From Chryseobacterium sp. MYb7 (GTDB lineage Bacteria; Bacteroidota; Bacteroidia; Flavobacteriales; Weeksellaceae): DNA of 64,000 nucleotides. Positions 8,464 through 17,305 of this stretch are shown here, in pieces. The stretch is taken from contig NZ_PCOU01000006.1 of the NCBI RefSeq assembly GCF_002979455.1, positions 124,001-188,000 of the forward strand, in the 5' to 3' direction. The first letter of the stretch is position 1. Every line of letters starts with the position of its first letter. The notes under the pieces were generated by a model, which worked only from the letters and a program-made list of their open reading frames with translations, did not search any database and was not told where the DNA came from. A program made the position numbers and the translations under genes.

Positions 8464-8916
8464 ATGTTGAATATTGTTCTTGTAGAACCCGAAATCCCTA
8501 ACAATACAGGAAATATCGGAAGATTGTGTGTAGGAACCGAAAGCAGATTACACCTGATTCATCCGTTTGGATTTGTAATTAATGATAAAAACCTGAAACG
8601 TTCCGGATTGGATTATTGGGTGCATCTCGATGTTACTGAATATGCAAATGTTGAAGAATGGATTAGCAGCATTCCTGATCTGTCGCGTGTTTTTCTAATG
8701 AGTTCATATGCTGAAAAATCCTATCTGGAAACCGAATTTCAGGACGGAGACTGGCTGGTTTTCGGAAAGGAGAGTGTAGGGTTGAGTAAAGAGGTTTTGG
8801 ACCGTTTTGAAAATCATTTAACGATTCCTATGTCGAAGCTCATCAGAAGCTTTAATATTGCTAATTCCGTTGCTTTTGTAATAGGGGAGGCAAAGAGACA
8901 GATCGGTTTGAAATAA
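8464..8916 (+). CDS. trmL: tRNA (cytidine(34)-2'-O)-methyltransferase
   Basis: A 150-residue SPOUT-class methyltransferase of the TrmL/YibK type, which 2'-O-methylates the wobble base of tRNA-Leu using SAM. Family motifs are clear: the start LVEPEIPNNTGNIGRLC, LKRSGLDYW, VFGKESVGLSKEVL and the C-terminal knot IPMSKLIRSFNIANSVAFVI. Length matches the single-domain family. It is 68 bp after the TPR gene and ends at a bidirectional terminator. By chance or design another SPOUT enzyme, rlmH, is its convergent neighbour. Confidence 0.93.
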   Translation: MLNIVLVEPEIPNNTGNIGRLCVGTESRLHLIHPFGFVINDKNLKRSGLDYWVHLDVTEYANVEEWISSIPDLSRVFLMSSYAEKSYLETEFQDGDWLVFGKESVGLSKEVLDRFENHLTIPMSKLIRSFNIANSVAFVIGEAKRQIGLK

Positions 8917-8958
8917 TCAATTCTGATAAACAAGAGGCTCGAAAGCCTATAGAAATAT

Positions 8959-8990
8959 AACCCCTTTTGAACTCAGAAGGGGTTTGTTTT
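8959..8990. terminator. Bidirectional intrinsic terminator
   Basis: AACCCCTT (8959-8966) pairs with AAGGGGTT (8977-8984), followed by a T-rich tract. It lies between convergent trmL and rlmH and overlaps the very end of rlmH. Confidence 0.85.
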
Positions 8991-9462
8991 AATCGTTATG
9001 ATAAGGTTTTCCCTGTAGAATCTGATCAGCGCGATAAAGCTGTTCCACAATAAACAGGCGGATCATCTGATGGGTAAAAGTCATTTTGGATAACGACATT
9101 TTTTCATTCGCTCTGCTGTAAATTTCTTCAGAAAAACCATAGGCTCCTCCAATCAGAATATGTACTTTTTTCACAGAAGAATTCATCCAGGTATCAATTT
9201 TCTGAGAAAATTCACGGCTGGTAAACTGTTTTCCTTTTTCATCAAGAATAACAACCAGATCGTTTTTATCAATATGGTTTAAGAATAACTTGGCTTCCTC
9301 TTTTTTAAGAAGATCAGAAGATAGATTTTTAGCATTTTTAACATCCGGTATTTCGGTAATTTCAAAATTCCAGTGCTTGGGTAAACGGTTGAGATAATAA
9401 CTGATTAAAGACGTAATTTCCTTATCATCTGTTTTACCGATACAAAGTAAACTGATTCGCAT
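8989..9462 (-). CDS. rlmH: 23S rRNA (pseudouridine(1915)-N3)-methyltransferase
   Basis: RlmH methylates pseudouridine 1915 in helix 69 of 23S rRNA on the 70S ribosome. The start at 9462 is chosen because the protein then begins MRISLLCIGKTDD, as the family does, and is 157 residues long, the normal size. An ATG at 9486 would add eight residues not seen in the family. SAM-binding knot elements are visible: ILIGGAYGF, and a C-terminal MTFTHQMIRLFIVEQLYRA followed by GKPYHND, the family's signature ending. Confidence 0.93.
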   Translation of the reverse strand: MRISLLCIGKTDDKEITSLISYYLNRLPKHWNFEITEIPDVKNAKNLSSDLLKKEEAKLFLNHIDKNDLVVILDEKGKQFTSREFSQKIDTWMNSSVKKVHILIGGAYGFSEEIYSRANEKMSLSKMTFTHQMIRLFIVEQLYRADQILQGKPYHND

Positions 9463-9508
9463 TGTGTGAGAAGTTTCAGAGTGCAAAGATAGGGTTTCGT
9501 GGTGAATT

Positions 9509-9705
9509 TGTTGCTGGTTTTTTGGTTTCGAGTTGCTAGTATATTTTGTTGCGGGTTTTGGGGTGCTGGTTCTTTTTGTTGCGGGTCACCTTGAACCTTC
9601 GACTTTAAACCTTAAACTCTAAAGCCCTTCGACTCTCAAACTCTCAAACTCAAAACCACTAATCCCTAAAACCTGCCACCTACTACCTAACATCTGCTGT
9701 CTATC
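9509..9705. repeat. Word-like intergenic repeat, inverted relative to the 6442 copy
   Basis: Read on the minus strand, it has the same order of words as 6442-6597: GTAGTAGGTGGCAGG, GAGTTTGAGAG, TTTAGAGTTTAAGG, GACCCGCAAC and finally CCAGCAACAAA. It fills nearly the whole gap between rlmH and the YihY gene and has no reading frame. Together with the copy at 6442 it brackets tatA-PAP2-TPR-trmL-rlmH with inverted repeats. Confidence 0.6.
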
Positions 9706-9730
9706 TTTTCCCTATTTAATTTAATTCCCC

Positions 9731-9738
9731 TACATTTG
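9731..9738 (+). promoter_or_regulatory. Bacteroidetes -7 box (TACATTTG)
   Basis: An exact match to TAnnTTTG, 19 bp upstream of the YihY/BrkB start codon and just after the repeat. No TTTG is found at the ideal -33 distance. Confidence 0.45.
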
Positions 9739-9757
9739 TATAAAGACAAACAGATCG

Positions 9758-10771
9758 ATGAGTGTAAAGGTTCCTAAATTTATTTTGAAGATTCAAGAGT
9801 TTTTTGACAGCATCCATATTCCTGTTTTGGGAATATCGCTTTGGCAGCTGTTTCAGATCTATATTTCAGGAATTTTCAAAGGAAAAATAGGAAGAAAAGC
9901 GGCGGCTATTTCCTGGAGTTTTACCATCAGTTTGTTTCCTTTTATTCTATTCTTACTTTCTGTTTTGCCTTATATGCCACATTATGATAAGCTGCAGTTC
10001 TATATTTTTGACGTATTGATGCATAATGTTTTCCCTTCCAATATGGAGGGTGATGTAAGAGGGTATATAGAAAACAATATTATCCCGAATATGAGAGGGA
10101 TCAGTAATCTGACGATTGTTCTGGCGCTAGTTTTTGCTACCAATGGCACGTTTTCCCTGATTAATGGTTTTAATGAAAATTCAGATGAAAAACTGAGTGA
10201 TGTAAAGGAGTTTATTCTTTCATTCTTTATCACCATAGGCTTTATTACCATTGTTTTTCTAGCTCTTTTCGGGGTGTATTATGTAGAGGTTGTAATGAAG
10301 CTCTTTACACCGGCTTATGATATTACTTGGCTTGTAGATAACCTTTCCAGTATCATCGGATTCGTTTCATTTCCTCTTTTTTACTTTATACTTCTTACCT
10401 TATTTTACTGGCTGGGAACTGTGAAGATTACAAGATTCCGTCAGGCAGTTCCTGGTGCTATTTTAACGACTGTTCTGTTTGTGGTAACTACCTATATCTT
10501 TGCTATTTATGTAAAGGATATTGCAAGATATAACGTACTCTATGGATCCATCGGAAGTATGATTCTGCTGATGGTTTGGGTGAATGTGAATGTATATCTC
10601 CTTTTATTCGGAAACGAGCTGAATATGGCCATCAGAAAGCTCAGAATAGAAAAGCTGCTGTCTGATGAAATTCAGAAAGAAACGATGCATTATCACACTC
10701 TGATTACAGAACCTGATTTTGATGGCGATGAGGAGCATAGAAGAAAACTTGAAAACCGGGAGAAAGATTAA
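9758..10771 (+). CDS. YihY/BrkB-family inner membrane protein
   Basis: A 337-residue protein with about six membrane segments, typical of the YihY/virulence-factor-BrkB family. Landmark features are the RKAAAISWSFTISLFPFILF segment near the first helix and YGSIGSMILLMVWVNVNVYLLLFGNELN near the end. The C-terminal 45 residues are charged and cytoplasmic. The name derives from Bordetella serum resistance, but the molecular function of the family is unknown; it should not be called RNase BN. The 3' end overlaps the convergent nhaA by 4 bp. Confidence 0.85.
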   Translation: MSVKVPKFILKIQEFFDSIHIPVLGISLWQLFQIYISGIFKGKIGRKAAAISWSFTISLFPFILFLLSVLPYMPHYDKLQFYIFDVLMHNVFPSNMEGDVRGYIENNIIPNMRGISNLTIVLALVFATNGTFSLINGFNENSDEKLSDVKEFILSFFITIGFITIVFLALFGVYYVEVVMKLFTPAYDITWLVDNLSSIIGFVSFPLFYFILLTLFYWLGTVKITRFRQAVPGAILTTVLFVVTTYIFAIYVKDIARYNVLYGSIGSMILLMVWVNVNVYLLLFGNELNMAIRKLRIEKLLSDEIQKETMHYHTLITEPDFDGDEEHRRKLENREKD

Positions 10772-11946
10772 TTCTCTTCCAGATCAGGATTTTCTTTTGA
10801 ACTTGCACTCAATATAATAAATCCTGCAATGGCAGCCACAAAAGAAGCAATCAAAATAGCAAATTTTGCTTCATCCTGAATATGAAGTTCACCTTTAAAG
10901 GAAAGCAACGCAATAAACATGGACATGGTAAATCCGATTCCTGCCAACAAACCCACCCCAATCATTTGAAGCCAGTTACTGTTTTGAGGCAGAGAACTCA
11001 GCTTTAATTTAATAGCAATCAGTGAGAAAAGATTGATTCCAATCAGCTTTCCTAATATCAAACCGCAAATAATACCCAAGCCTAATGTACTGGTAAGACC
11101 AGCTACCATGTCACTGGAAAAAGTGATATTGGTATTGGTTAAAGCAAAGATAGGCATGATCAGAAAACTTACCGGAATATGAAGCTGATGCTCAAGTTTT
11201 TCCAGTGGTGAAATTTCTACATTCGAAGCGTTGGTAGGAATTGAGAAGGCCAATAAAACGCCAGCTATCGTAGCGTGAATTCCTGAATGATGAAGGAAAT
11301 ACCATAGAAATAATCCCGGAATGATGTAAAATATCGTTTTGGTTACTTTTAAAAAATTTAAAATAAACAGTAGGGCTGTCACTCCAAAAGACAATAAAAG
11401 ATAGGTCCAATGAATCTGTTCGGTGTAGAAAATAGCAATCACAAGGATAGCTCCCAGGTCGTCTACAATTGCCAGAGCTGCTAAGAATATTTTAATGGAA
11501 TTCGGGATTTTTTTACCCAACATCGAAATAATAGCCAGCGAGAAAGCAATATCTGTAGCCATTGGAATTCCCCATCCATTGCTGTATTCGGTTCCTGTGT
11601 TGAAGATGCTGTAGATAACAGCCGGAACAAGCATTCCGCCTACTGCTGCAAAAATGGGAAGGGAGGCATTTTTAAAAGATGAAAGTTCACCTTCCACGAG
11701 TTCACGTTTTATTTCAAGACCTACCAGAAGGAAAAATATAGCCATTAATCCGTCGTTGATCCATATACTGACAGGGTATTCCAATCCGAAAAGATGAGTG
11801 CCCACTTCCTTGTCTAAAAAATGCTGAAAATTCTCTGCAGAAGAAGAGTTGGCAATAAGTAATGAAATAAACACACAGAAAATAAGAATAATTCCTGAGG
11901 ATTGGCTGTTATTGAAAAATTTTTTAAAATAAAGAGATAAATTCAT
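10768..11946 (-). CDS. nhaA: Na+/H+ antiporter NhaA
   Basis: A 392-residue membrane protein of normal NhaA length with about 12 helices. The family core is visible: NDGLMAIFFLLVGLEIKRE near the N-terminus, GWGIPMATDIAFSLAI, and the ion-binding double aspartate in LAIVDDLGAILVIAIFY. C-terminal GVGLLAGIGFTMSMFIALLSF is also characteristic. It exports Na+ in exchange for protons, serving salt and pH homeostasis. It starts 2 bp downstream of the rel stop on the same strand, so both are probably on one transcript. Confidence 0.93.
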   Translation of the reverse strand: MNLSLYFKKFFNNSQSSGIILIFCVFISLLIANSSSAENFQHFLDKEVGTHLFGLEYPVSIWINDGLMAIFFLLVGLEIKRELVEGELSSFKNASLPIFAAVGGMLVPAVIYSIFNTGTEYSNGWGIPMATDIAFSLAIISMLGKKIPNSIKIFLAALAIVDDLGAILVIAIFYTEQIHWTYLLLSFGVTALLFILNFLKVTKTIFYIIPGLFLWYFLHHSGIHATIAGVLLAFSIPTNASNVEISPLEKLEHQLHIPVSFLIMPIFALTNTNITFSSDMVAGLTSTLGLGIICGLILGKLIGINLFSLIAIKLKLSSLPQNSNWLQMIGVGLLAGIGFTMSMFIALLSFKGELHIQDEAKFAILIASFVAAIAGFIILSASSKENPDLEEN

Positions 11947-11948
11947 GT

Positions 11949-14159
11949 TTATGATTGTAGTCGTCTCACTCTTGAAACACCATTAATACTTTTAAGTTTT
12001 TTAAAGGTCTCTTCCAACTGACCTTTATTTTTGACTTCGAGATTGATATTTCCTGTGAAAACACCATTGTTGGATTCAATAGACATACTCTTCATATCCA
12101 TTCCCATACTTCCACTGATGACAGTCGTGATATCATTAATCATACCCATTCTGTCAAGTCCTTCAATTTCAATTTTTACTCTGTTTTTGAAGCTTTCTGC
12201 ATTCACCCATTTGGCTGGGATGACACGGTAGTCATACTGTGCTCTCAGATTGATGGCATTCGGGCAGGTATCACTGTGAACTTTAATTCCGTCTGAGATG
12301 GTAATGAACCCGAAAATTTTGTCTCCAGGAATCACTGTACAGCATTTTGCATAGCTGTAATTCAGCTTTTCTTCATCTTTTCCGAAGACAATCATATCAA
12401 GGTTTTCTTCTTTATGTTCCTCGAAATGCTGGCTCTTATTAGGTGATTTTCTGAATCTTGAAAGTAAGTTATTGAAAACGTTTTTACTTTCAATATATTT
12501 TCTCAGGCTGCTTACATCCAGTTCGTTACTTTGGAATTTAAGAAAGAGTTCCTGTGAAGATTTTAAATTAAAGAACTTTTGAAGTTTATTAATTTCCTCA
12601 TCATTGAAATTGATTTTTGCATGACGAAGCTTTCTCTGCAGAATTTCTTTTCCATCCTCTACCAATTGGTTTTTCTGAGAATTCAGATAACTTTTGATTT
12701 TGGATTTGGCTTTAGAAGTCACTACAAATTCCAGCCAGTCAGATTTTGGTTTCTGATTCTGTGAAGAAAGAATATCTACCTGATCTCCGTTTTGAAGGAT
12801 ATAGGAGATTGGAACCAGTTTTCCGTTGATTTTTGCTCCCAAACATTTCATTCCCAAATCAGAATGGACAGAGAATGCAAAATCCAGGGCAGTAGCATTG
12901 GTTGGGAGAATTTTAATTTCTCCTTTCGGAGTAAAGACAAATACCTCTTTGGAATATAAATTAAGTTTAATATTATCCAAAAGCTCTGAAGTGGAAAGGT
13001 TTTGCTGTTGTTCCAGTACTTCACGGATTTCTGTTACCCATCTTTCAAAGTTTCTGTCATCAGAACTCTGTTTATATCCTTCTTTGTATTTATAGTGAGC
13101 GGCAACTCCTTTTTCTGCAATTTCGTCCATTCTTTCCGAACGGATCTGTACTTCAATCCATTTTCTGTCTGGACCTAGAACTGTTAAGTGTAAACTTTCA
13201 TATCCTGTAGAACGGGGCTGTGTAATCCAGTCACGCATTCTTGAAGGGTTACTGTGGTATACATCCGTAACGATAGAGTAGATTTTCCAGGCCAGGAACT
13301 TTTCATTTTTCGCATCTGATTTATAAATAATTCTGATGGCATAATTATCAAAAACTTCCTCAAAGGAAACTCCCTGTTTCAGCATCTTTCTGTAAATGGA
13401 GGAGATGGCTTTTGCACGGCCTTTGATTTTAAAGTTTAGACCTTCTTCGTTAAGCCTTTCTGATACTTCTTTGGTAAATTCATTAATATATCTTTCACGG
13501 TTTTCTTTGGCTAGTTCCAATTTTTCCGTGATTTCATTATATACTTCGGGGCTGTTGTATTTTAAGGAAAGATCTTCCAGCTCAGATTTGATATTGTACA
13601 ATCCAAGACGGTGAGCCATCGGCGCATAGATATAAACTGTTTCTGAGGCAATTTTTTTTTGCTTATCCGGAGCCATGCTTTCAAGTGTCCTCATATTATG
13701 AAGACGGTCTGCAATTTTAATCAGAATAACCCTGAAATCCTCGGATAACGTCAACAACAGTTTTCTGTAATTTTCAGACTGTACAGAAATATTCTGATGA
13801 TTCATGATGGATATTTTGGTCAATCCATTCACGATACTGGCAATCTTTTCGCCAAAGATTTTTTTCAGATCTTCGTAGGTATAATCGGAGTCTTCAATCA
13901 CATCGTGCAAAAGCGCGCAGGCAATAGAAGTTGCACCCAGACCAATCTCTGTGGCTACAATTTTAGCAACAGCAATAGGGTGGTAGATGTAAGGTTCTCC
14001 GGATTTTCTCCTTTGATCCTTGTGGGCATCCAGAGCAATGTCGAATGCCTTTCGGATGAGCTTATTATTTTCCTCATCCAACGTTCTGTATGTGTTAGAA
14101 ATCAGATCCTTATACCTCGCAAGGATCTCTTTATTCTCATGTTCTAAATCGTAACTCAT
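11949..14159 (-). CDS. rel: Bifunctional (p)ppGpp synthetase/hydrolase (Rel/SpoT)
   Basis: A 736-residue long RelA/SpoT homolog that makes and degrades (p)ppGpp in the stringent response. Domains in order: an HD hydrolase with intact HDVIED (residues 85-90) and IKIADRLHNMRTL; a synthetase with NPSRMRDW and GYESLHLTVLG; a TGS domain starting VFVFTPKGEI; a conserved Cys-containing segment (YAKCCTVIPGD); and a C-terminal ACT domain ending VRRLQS. Bifunctional enzymes carry RXKD where RelA carries EXDD; this protein reads R-M-R-D, a conservative variant fitting the bifunctional class. The intact HD residues support hydrolase activity. Confidence 0.93.
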   Translation of the reverse strand: MSYDLEHENKEILARYKDLISNTYRTLDEENNKLIRKAFDIALDAHKDQRRKSGEPYIYHPIAVAKIVATEIGLGATSIACALLHDVIEDSDYTYEDLKKIFGEKIASIVNGLTKISIMNHQNISVQSENYRKLLLTLSEDFRVILIKIADRLHNMRTLESMAPDKQKKIASETVYIYAPMAHRLGLYNIKSELEDLSLKYNSPEVYNEITEKLELAKENRERYINEFTKEVSERLNEEGLNFKIKGRAKAISSIYRKMLKQGVSFEEVFDNYAIRIIYKSDAKNEKFLAWKIYSIVTDVYHSNPSRMRDWITQPRSTGYESLHLTVLGPDRKWIEVQIRSERMDEIAEKGVAAHYKYKEGYKQSSDDRNFERWVTEIREVLEQQQNLSTSELLDNIKLNLYSKEVFVFTPKGEIKILPTNATALDFAFSVHSDLGMKCLGAKINGKLVPISYILQNGDQVDILSSQNQKPKSDWLEFVVTSKAKSKIKSYLNSQKNQLVEDGKEILQRKLRHAKINFNDEEINKLQKFFNLKSSQELFLKFQSNELDVSSLRKYIESKNVFNNLLSRFRKSPNKSQHFEEHKEENLDMIVFGKDEEKLNYSYAKCCTVIPGDKIFGFITISDGIKVHSDTCPNAINLRAQYDYRVIPAKWVNAESFKNRVKIEIEGLDRMGMINDITTVISGSMGMDMKSMSIESNNGVFTGNINLEVKNKGQLEETFKKLKSINGVSRVRRLQS

Positions 14160-14209
14160 TTGTGCGCATGCCTATAATAAGACGAAAATACGAAATTTTT
14201 TAGTTTTTT

Positions 14210-14244
14210 CAAAGATAAAAGATCCGCAGTATGCACTGCGGATC
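14210..14244 (-). terminator. Intrinsic terminator downstream of the 14269 gene
   Basis: GATCCGCAGT (14221-14230) and ACTGCGGATC (14235-14244) form a perfect 10-bp stem with loop ATGC. On the minus strand a TTTTATCTTT tract follows. It separates the small upstream gene from rel. Confidence 0.85.
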
Positions 14245-14268
14245 TCCGGCTATTAGATTTTATATCGA

Positions 14269-14634
14269 TTAGAATTTCACCTCAGAATTCATACCGTCGC
14301 TTGACGTTTTAATCTTAATTTCGGGACTGCTGTGGATTTCAGCTCTGTTTCTTGCATCAATATACCTTTTGATGGTATCATAATTGGTTTCATTGATCTT
14401 CATATTTTCAAATAAATAAGATTTCAATGCTGCATTCTGAACAAATGCATTCCGTGCAAGGTCGATCTGATTAAGATCATTTACGGTAACACTTGCCAAA
14501 TATTGGGAATTACCGGAACCATCATTAAGGTATACAATGTAATCTGAAGTTTCGAATCCTGAATTTTCCAGATCACTTTCCAGTTTTTTGTAGTCGCTGT
14601 GATGACCAAATACTCCAGCTAATATATGTGACAT
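14269..14634 (-). CDS. Small conserved-looking protein of unknown function
   Basis: A 121-residue soluble protein without signal peptide. The N-terminal half (MSHILAGVFGHHSDYKKLESDLENSGF) suggests a small alpha/beta fold resembling stress-related domains in which two residue pairs flank a Phe-Glu segment, but I cannot assign a family. The C-terminus is Ser/Lys-rich and probably disordered. It has its own terminator downstream and a 358-bp AT-rich region upstream, so it is likely transcribed alone. Confidence 0.65.
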   Translation of the reverse strand: MSHILAGVFGHHSDYKKLESDLENSGFETSDYIVYLNDGSGNSQYLASVTVNDLNQIDLARNAFVQNAALKSYLFENMKINETNYDTIKRYIDARNRAEIHSSPEIKIKTSSDGMNSEVKF

Positions 14635-14992
14635 AGTTAATTGGTTTTAAAGTTATGACTAAAGTTAGTAATAATTTTCCGATTATCATTGCGCTTAAGT
14701 TAATAATATTTGTTAATTAATATTCTGTTTTCAATAGAAAATGATAATATGTAAGAATAATTATTGAACGTGTGTTTAATTTTAAAAATTGAACAATCTG
14801 AGGTTTTCAAAATTGATATTTCAATATGTTGCTGATTCTGGGAAAAGTAAAGAAGTTTAAGGATGTATAACTCTAATTTATCTTTGATGCTTCAAGGGTT
14901 TAATTCGAAATAAAATGGATGGCTTTAAAACAATAAAAAAAGCCCCAAAAATAACTTTCAGAGCTTCTATTGGTTAAAAAATTGATTAAATT
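14635..14992. other. AT-rich intergenic region with the acs terminator
   Basis: Apart from a weak minus-strand terminator near its right end, no gene, RNA or repeat is recognised here. The left part probably carries the promoter of the 14269-14634 gene. Confidence 0.5.
14934..14966 (-). terminator. Probable terminator of acs
   Basis: On the minus strand AAGCTC pairs with GGGCTT (one T-G wobble), immediately followed by a run of seven T residues. The stem is short (6 bp) and the loop long, so strength is uncertain. Confidence 0.5.
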
Positions 14993-16900
14993 TTAGATTC
15001 TTTCGTTTTTGATTTCCTCTACAATTTCAGGATTTAAAAGGGTGCTGATGTCTCCAAAATTACTGAAGTCACCTTCTGCAATCTTTCTCAGGATTCTACG
15101 CATAATCTTTCCAGAACGTGTTTTTGGAAGTCCGGAAACAAACTGTATCTTATCCAGTTTGGCAATCGGCCCGATCTGATCTGAAATCAGTTGGTTGATT
15201 TCTTTCTTCAGATTTTCCTTATCACGTCCTTCTCCGGTTTCTTTAAGTGTTACATAACCGTACAATGCATTTCCTTTGATATCATGAGGATAACCTACAA
15301 TAGCAGACTCTGCAACGGCAGGATGCTGGTTGATGCTGTCTTCAATAGGTGCTGTTCCCAGATTATGTCCGGAAACAATGATCACATCATCTACACGACC
15401 GGTAATTCTGTAATAACCAACTTCATCTCTTAAAGCTCCGTCTCCAGTAAAATATTTTCCGGGGAAAGCTGTGAAATAAGTCTCCTTATATCTTTGGTGG
15501 TCACCCCAGATGGTTCTTGCAATTCCCGGCCATGGAAACCGGATGCAAAGATTTCCGGTCACCTGATTTCCAGTAATTTCATTTCGTTTATCATCCATCA
15601 GAACTGGTTGTACACCTGGAAGTGGAAGAGTAGCATAAGTAGGTTTGGTTGGAGTTACAAAAGGAAGCGGTGAAATCATAATTCCTCCTGTTTCTGTCTG
15701 CCACCATGTATCTACAATCGGGCATTTTTTCTTTCCAACATGATCATTGAACCAATGCCATGCTTCATCATTGATAGGTTCACCTACAGAACCAATAACT
15801 TTCAAAGAGCTAAGATCATGTTTATCTACCCATTCTGTACTTTCTTTTGCTAAAGAACGGATGGCGGTAGGAGCGGTATAAAACTGGGTGATCTTATGTT
15901 TTTCAATCACTTCCCAGAAACGGTCTGGTTCAGGATAAGTAGGAACTCCTTCAAAAATTACAGTGGTTGCTCCATTCAATAAGGGTCCGTAAAGAATGTA
16001 AGAATGTCCGGTGATCCATCCGATATCTGCCGTACACCAGTAAATATCATTTTCCTTATAATTAAAGACATTTTTGAAGGTGTAAGCGGTATACACCATA
16101 TAGCCAGCGCAGGTATGAAGCATTCCTTTAGGCTTTCCTGTAGATCCGGAAGTATATAAAATGAAAAGAGGATCTTCAGAATCCATAATGACAGTAACGA
16201 AATCAGGGGTAGCTTTCTCATAAAGATCAGCCATCCAGTAATCTCTTCCTTCTTTCATTGTAATTTCGTTGTGGGTTCTCTTTACAACAAGAACTTTCTC
16301 AACAGTCGGCGTTTTTTCCAGTGCATCATCCACAATGGTTTTAAGATCCAGAACTTTATTTCCTCTATAACTTCCATCCGATGTGATCACCATTTTGGCT
16401 TCACAATCATTTACCCTCGAAGCTACCGCGGAAGCCGAAAATCCTGCAAAGATTACAGAATGCACTGCTCCCAGTTTTGCACAGGCAAGCATTGTAATAG
16501 CCAATTCAGGAATCATAGGAAGATAAATACAGACTCTGTCTCCTTTTTCAATACCCATATCACGTAAAACATTGGCTGTTTTATTAACTCGTGTATAGAG
16601 TTCATTGTAAGAAATATGCTGTGCTTCTTCCTTAGGATCATTGGGTTCCCAGATGATCGCTGTTTTTTCTCCTCTTATGGTAAGGTGCCTGTCTATACAG
16701 TTTTTGGTAATATTGAGTTTAGCATTTTTGAACCAGGTGATCTTCGCTTCATTCATATCGTACTTAACAACCTTGCTCCATCTTTGATACCACACGAAAT
16801 TTTGATCTGCTACCTTATCCCAGAATTTTTTAGGATTTTTGATAGACTTTTTATAATCTTCAAAATATTGTGGTAAATCTTCTATTAAGTAATTTCTCAT
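14993..16900 (-). CDS. acs: Acetyl-CoA synthetase (acetate-CoA ligase)
   Basis: A 635-residue AMP-forming synthetase that converts acetate, ATP and CoA to acetyl-CoA; size is normal for Acs. Visible motifs: P-loop YTSGSTGKPKG, the acetate-pocket region TWWQTETGG, hinge RITGRVDDVIIVSGHNLG and the C-terminal catalytic/acetylation lysine in KTRSGKIMRR. The common Acs form is SGHRLGTAE; here it reads SGHNLGTAP. The Trp of the WWQTE motif, which limits the acyl pocket to acetate, is present. It lies at the downstream end of a minus-strand organic-acid module but is separated from the PrpE-like gene by 405 bp with a repeat, so it probably has its own promoter. Confidence 0.93.
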   Translation of the reverse strand: MRNYLIEDLPQYFEDYKKSIKNPKKFWDKVADQNFVWYQRWSKVVKYDMNEAKITWFKNAKLNITKNCIDRHLTIRGEKTAIIWEPNDPKEEAQHISYNELYTRVNKTANVLRDMGIEKGDRVCIYLPMIPELAITMLACAKLGAVHSVIFAGFSASAVASRVNDCEAKMVITSDGSYRGNKVLDLKTIVDDALEKTPTVEKVLVVKRTHNEITMKEGRDYWMADLYEKATPDFVTVIMDSEDPLFILYTSGSTGKPKGMLHTCAGYMVYTAYTFKNVFNYKENDIYWCTADIGWITGHSYILYGPLLNGATTVIFEGVPTYPEPDRFWEVIEKHKITQFYTAPTAIRSLAKESTEWVDKHDLSSLKVIGSVGEPINDEAWHWFNDHVGKKKCPIVDTWWQTETGGIMISPLPFVTPTKPTYATLPLPGVQPVLMDDKRNEITGNQVTGNLCIRFPWPGIARTIWGDHQRYKETYFTAFPGKYFTGDGALRDEVGYYRITGRVDDVIIVSGHNLGTAPIEDSINQHPAVAESAIVGYPHDIKGNALYGYVTLKETGEGRDKENLKKEINQLISDQIGPIAKLDKIQFVSGLPKTRSGKIMRRILRKIAEGDFSNFGDISTLLNPEIVEEIKNERI

Positions 16901-17305
16901 ATCCCTTTCGTTTTTATTGATTTTATTTTGACAAATTTTTTATGTTTTGATTTTTAATCATTAAATTTTAAATGGAACTTGTTTAACATTTTTTGAACCA
17001 TTAAGATTGCATTAAGGCGTTTAGAGTATTAAGATGAGCTTCGCTTTAAGCTTAAAAATCAGAATGATTTATCTTAACTTAACTATGCTTTATTGCTTAC
17101 ATCTTTCTTAATGGTTTAAGAAATATCCAATATTTTTGATAAGCTTAAACAACTCCATGATTTAATATTGTTGAGATCATAAAGTAAGCTATTTATTTTA
17201 TTCATTTTTGCTGAACTTAATTTTTCCTAACATCTTTACTTCTCTTAATAGTTTAATTTTTATATTAAATTAAACATGTATTTAAATTTAAGTCTAATTT
17301 CCCGT
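16901..17305. other. 405-bp gap upstream of acs
   Basis: About half is the AACCATTAAG-type repeat at 16976-17157. The 75 bp nearest acs are AT-rich and should contain its promoter, but no exact TAnnTTTG box is seen. No gene is apparent. Confidence 0.5.
16976..17157. repeat. AACCATTAAG-type intergenic element, copy 1
   Basis: A 182-bp segment almost identical to 43879-44056, in the same orientation; it differs by a few substitutions and a short insertion. The core is bounded by inverted arms GAACCATTAAGA (16995-17006) and TCTTAATGGTTT (17106-17117). Inside is a second dyad, TTAAGAT with ATCTTAA. It has no reading frame of note. Copies with the same boundary arms occur at 24497, 35354 and 35519. 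Confidence 0.75.

Noticed and set aside
12031..14147. Several plus-strand frames of 60-116 codons inside rel
   Set aside because: All lie opposite a highly conserved 736-residue gene and show no independent features.
16976..17157. A CRISPR array or a tRNA-like gene in repeat-rich gaps
   Set aside because: Repeats are single dispersed elements, not regularly spaced direct repeats, and no cloverleaf could be drawn. No cas genes exist in the window.
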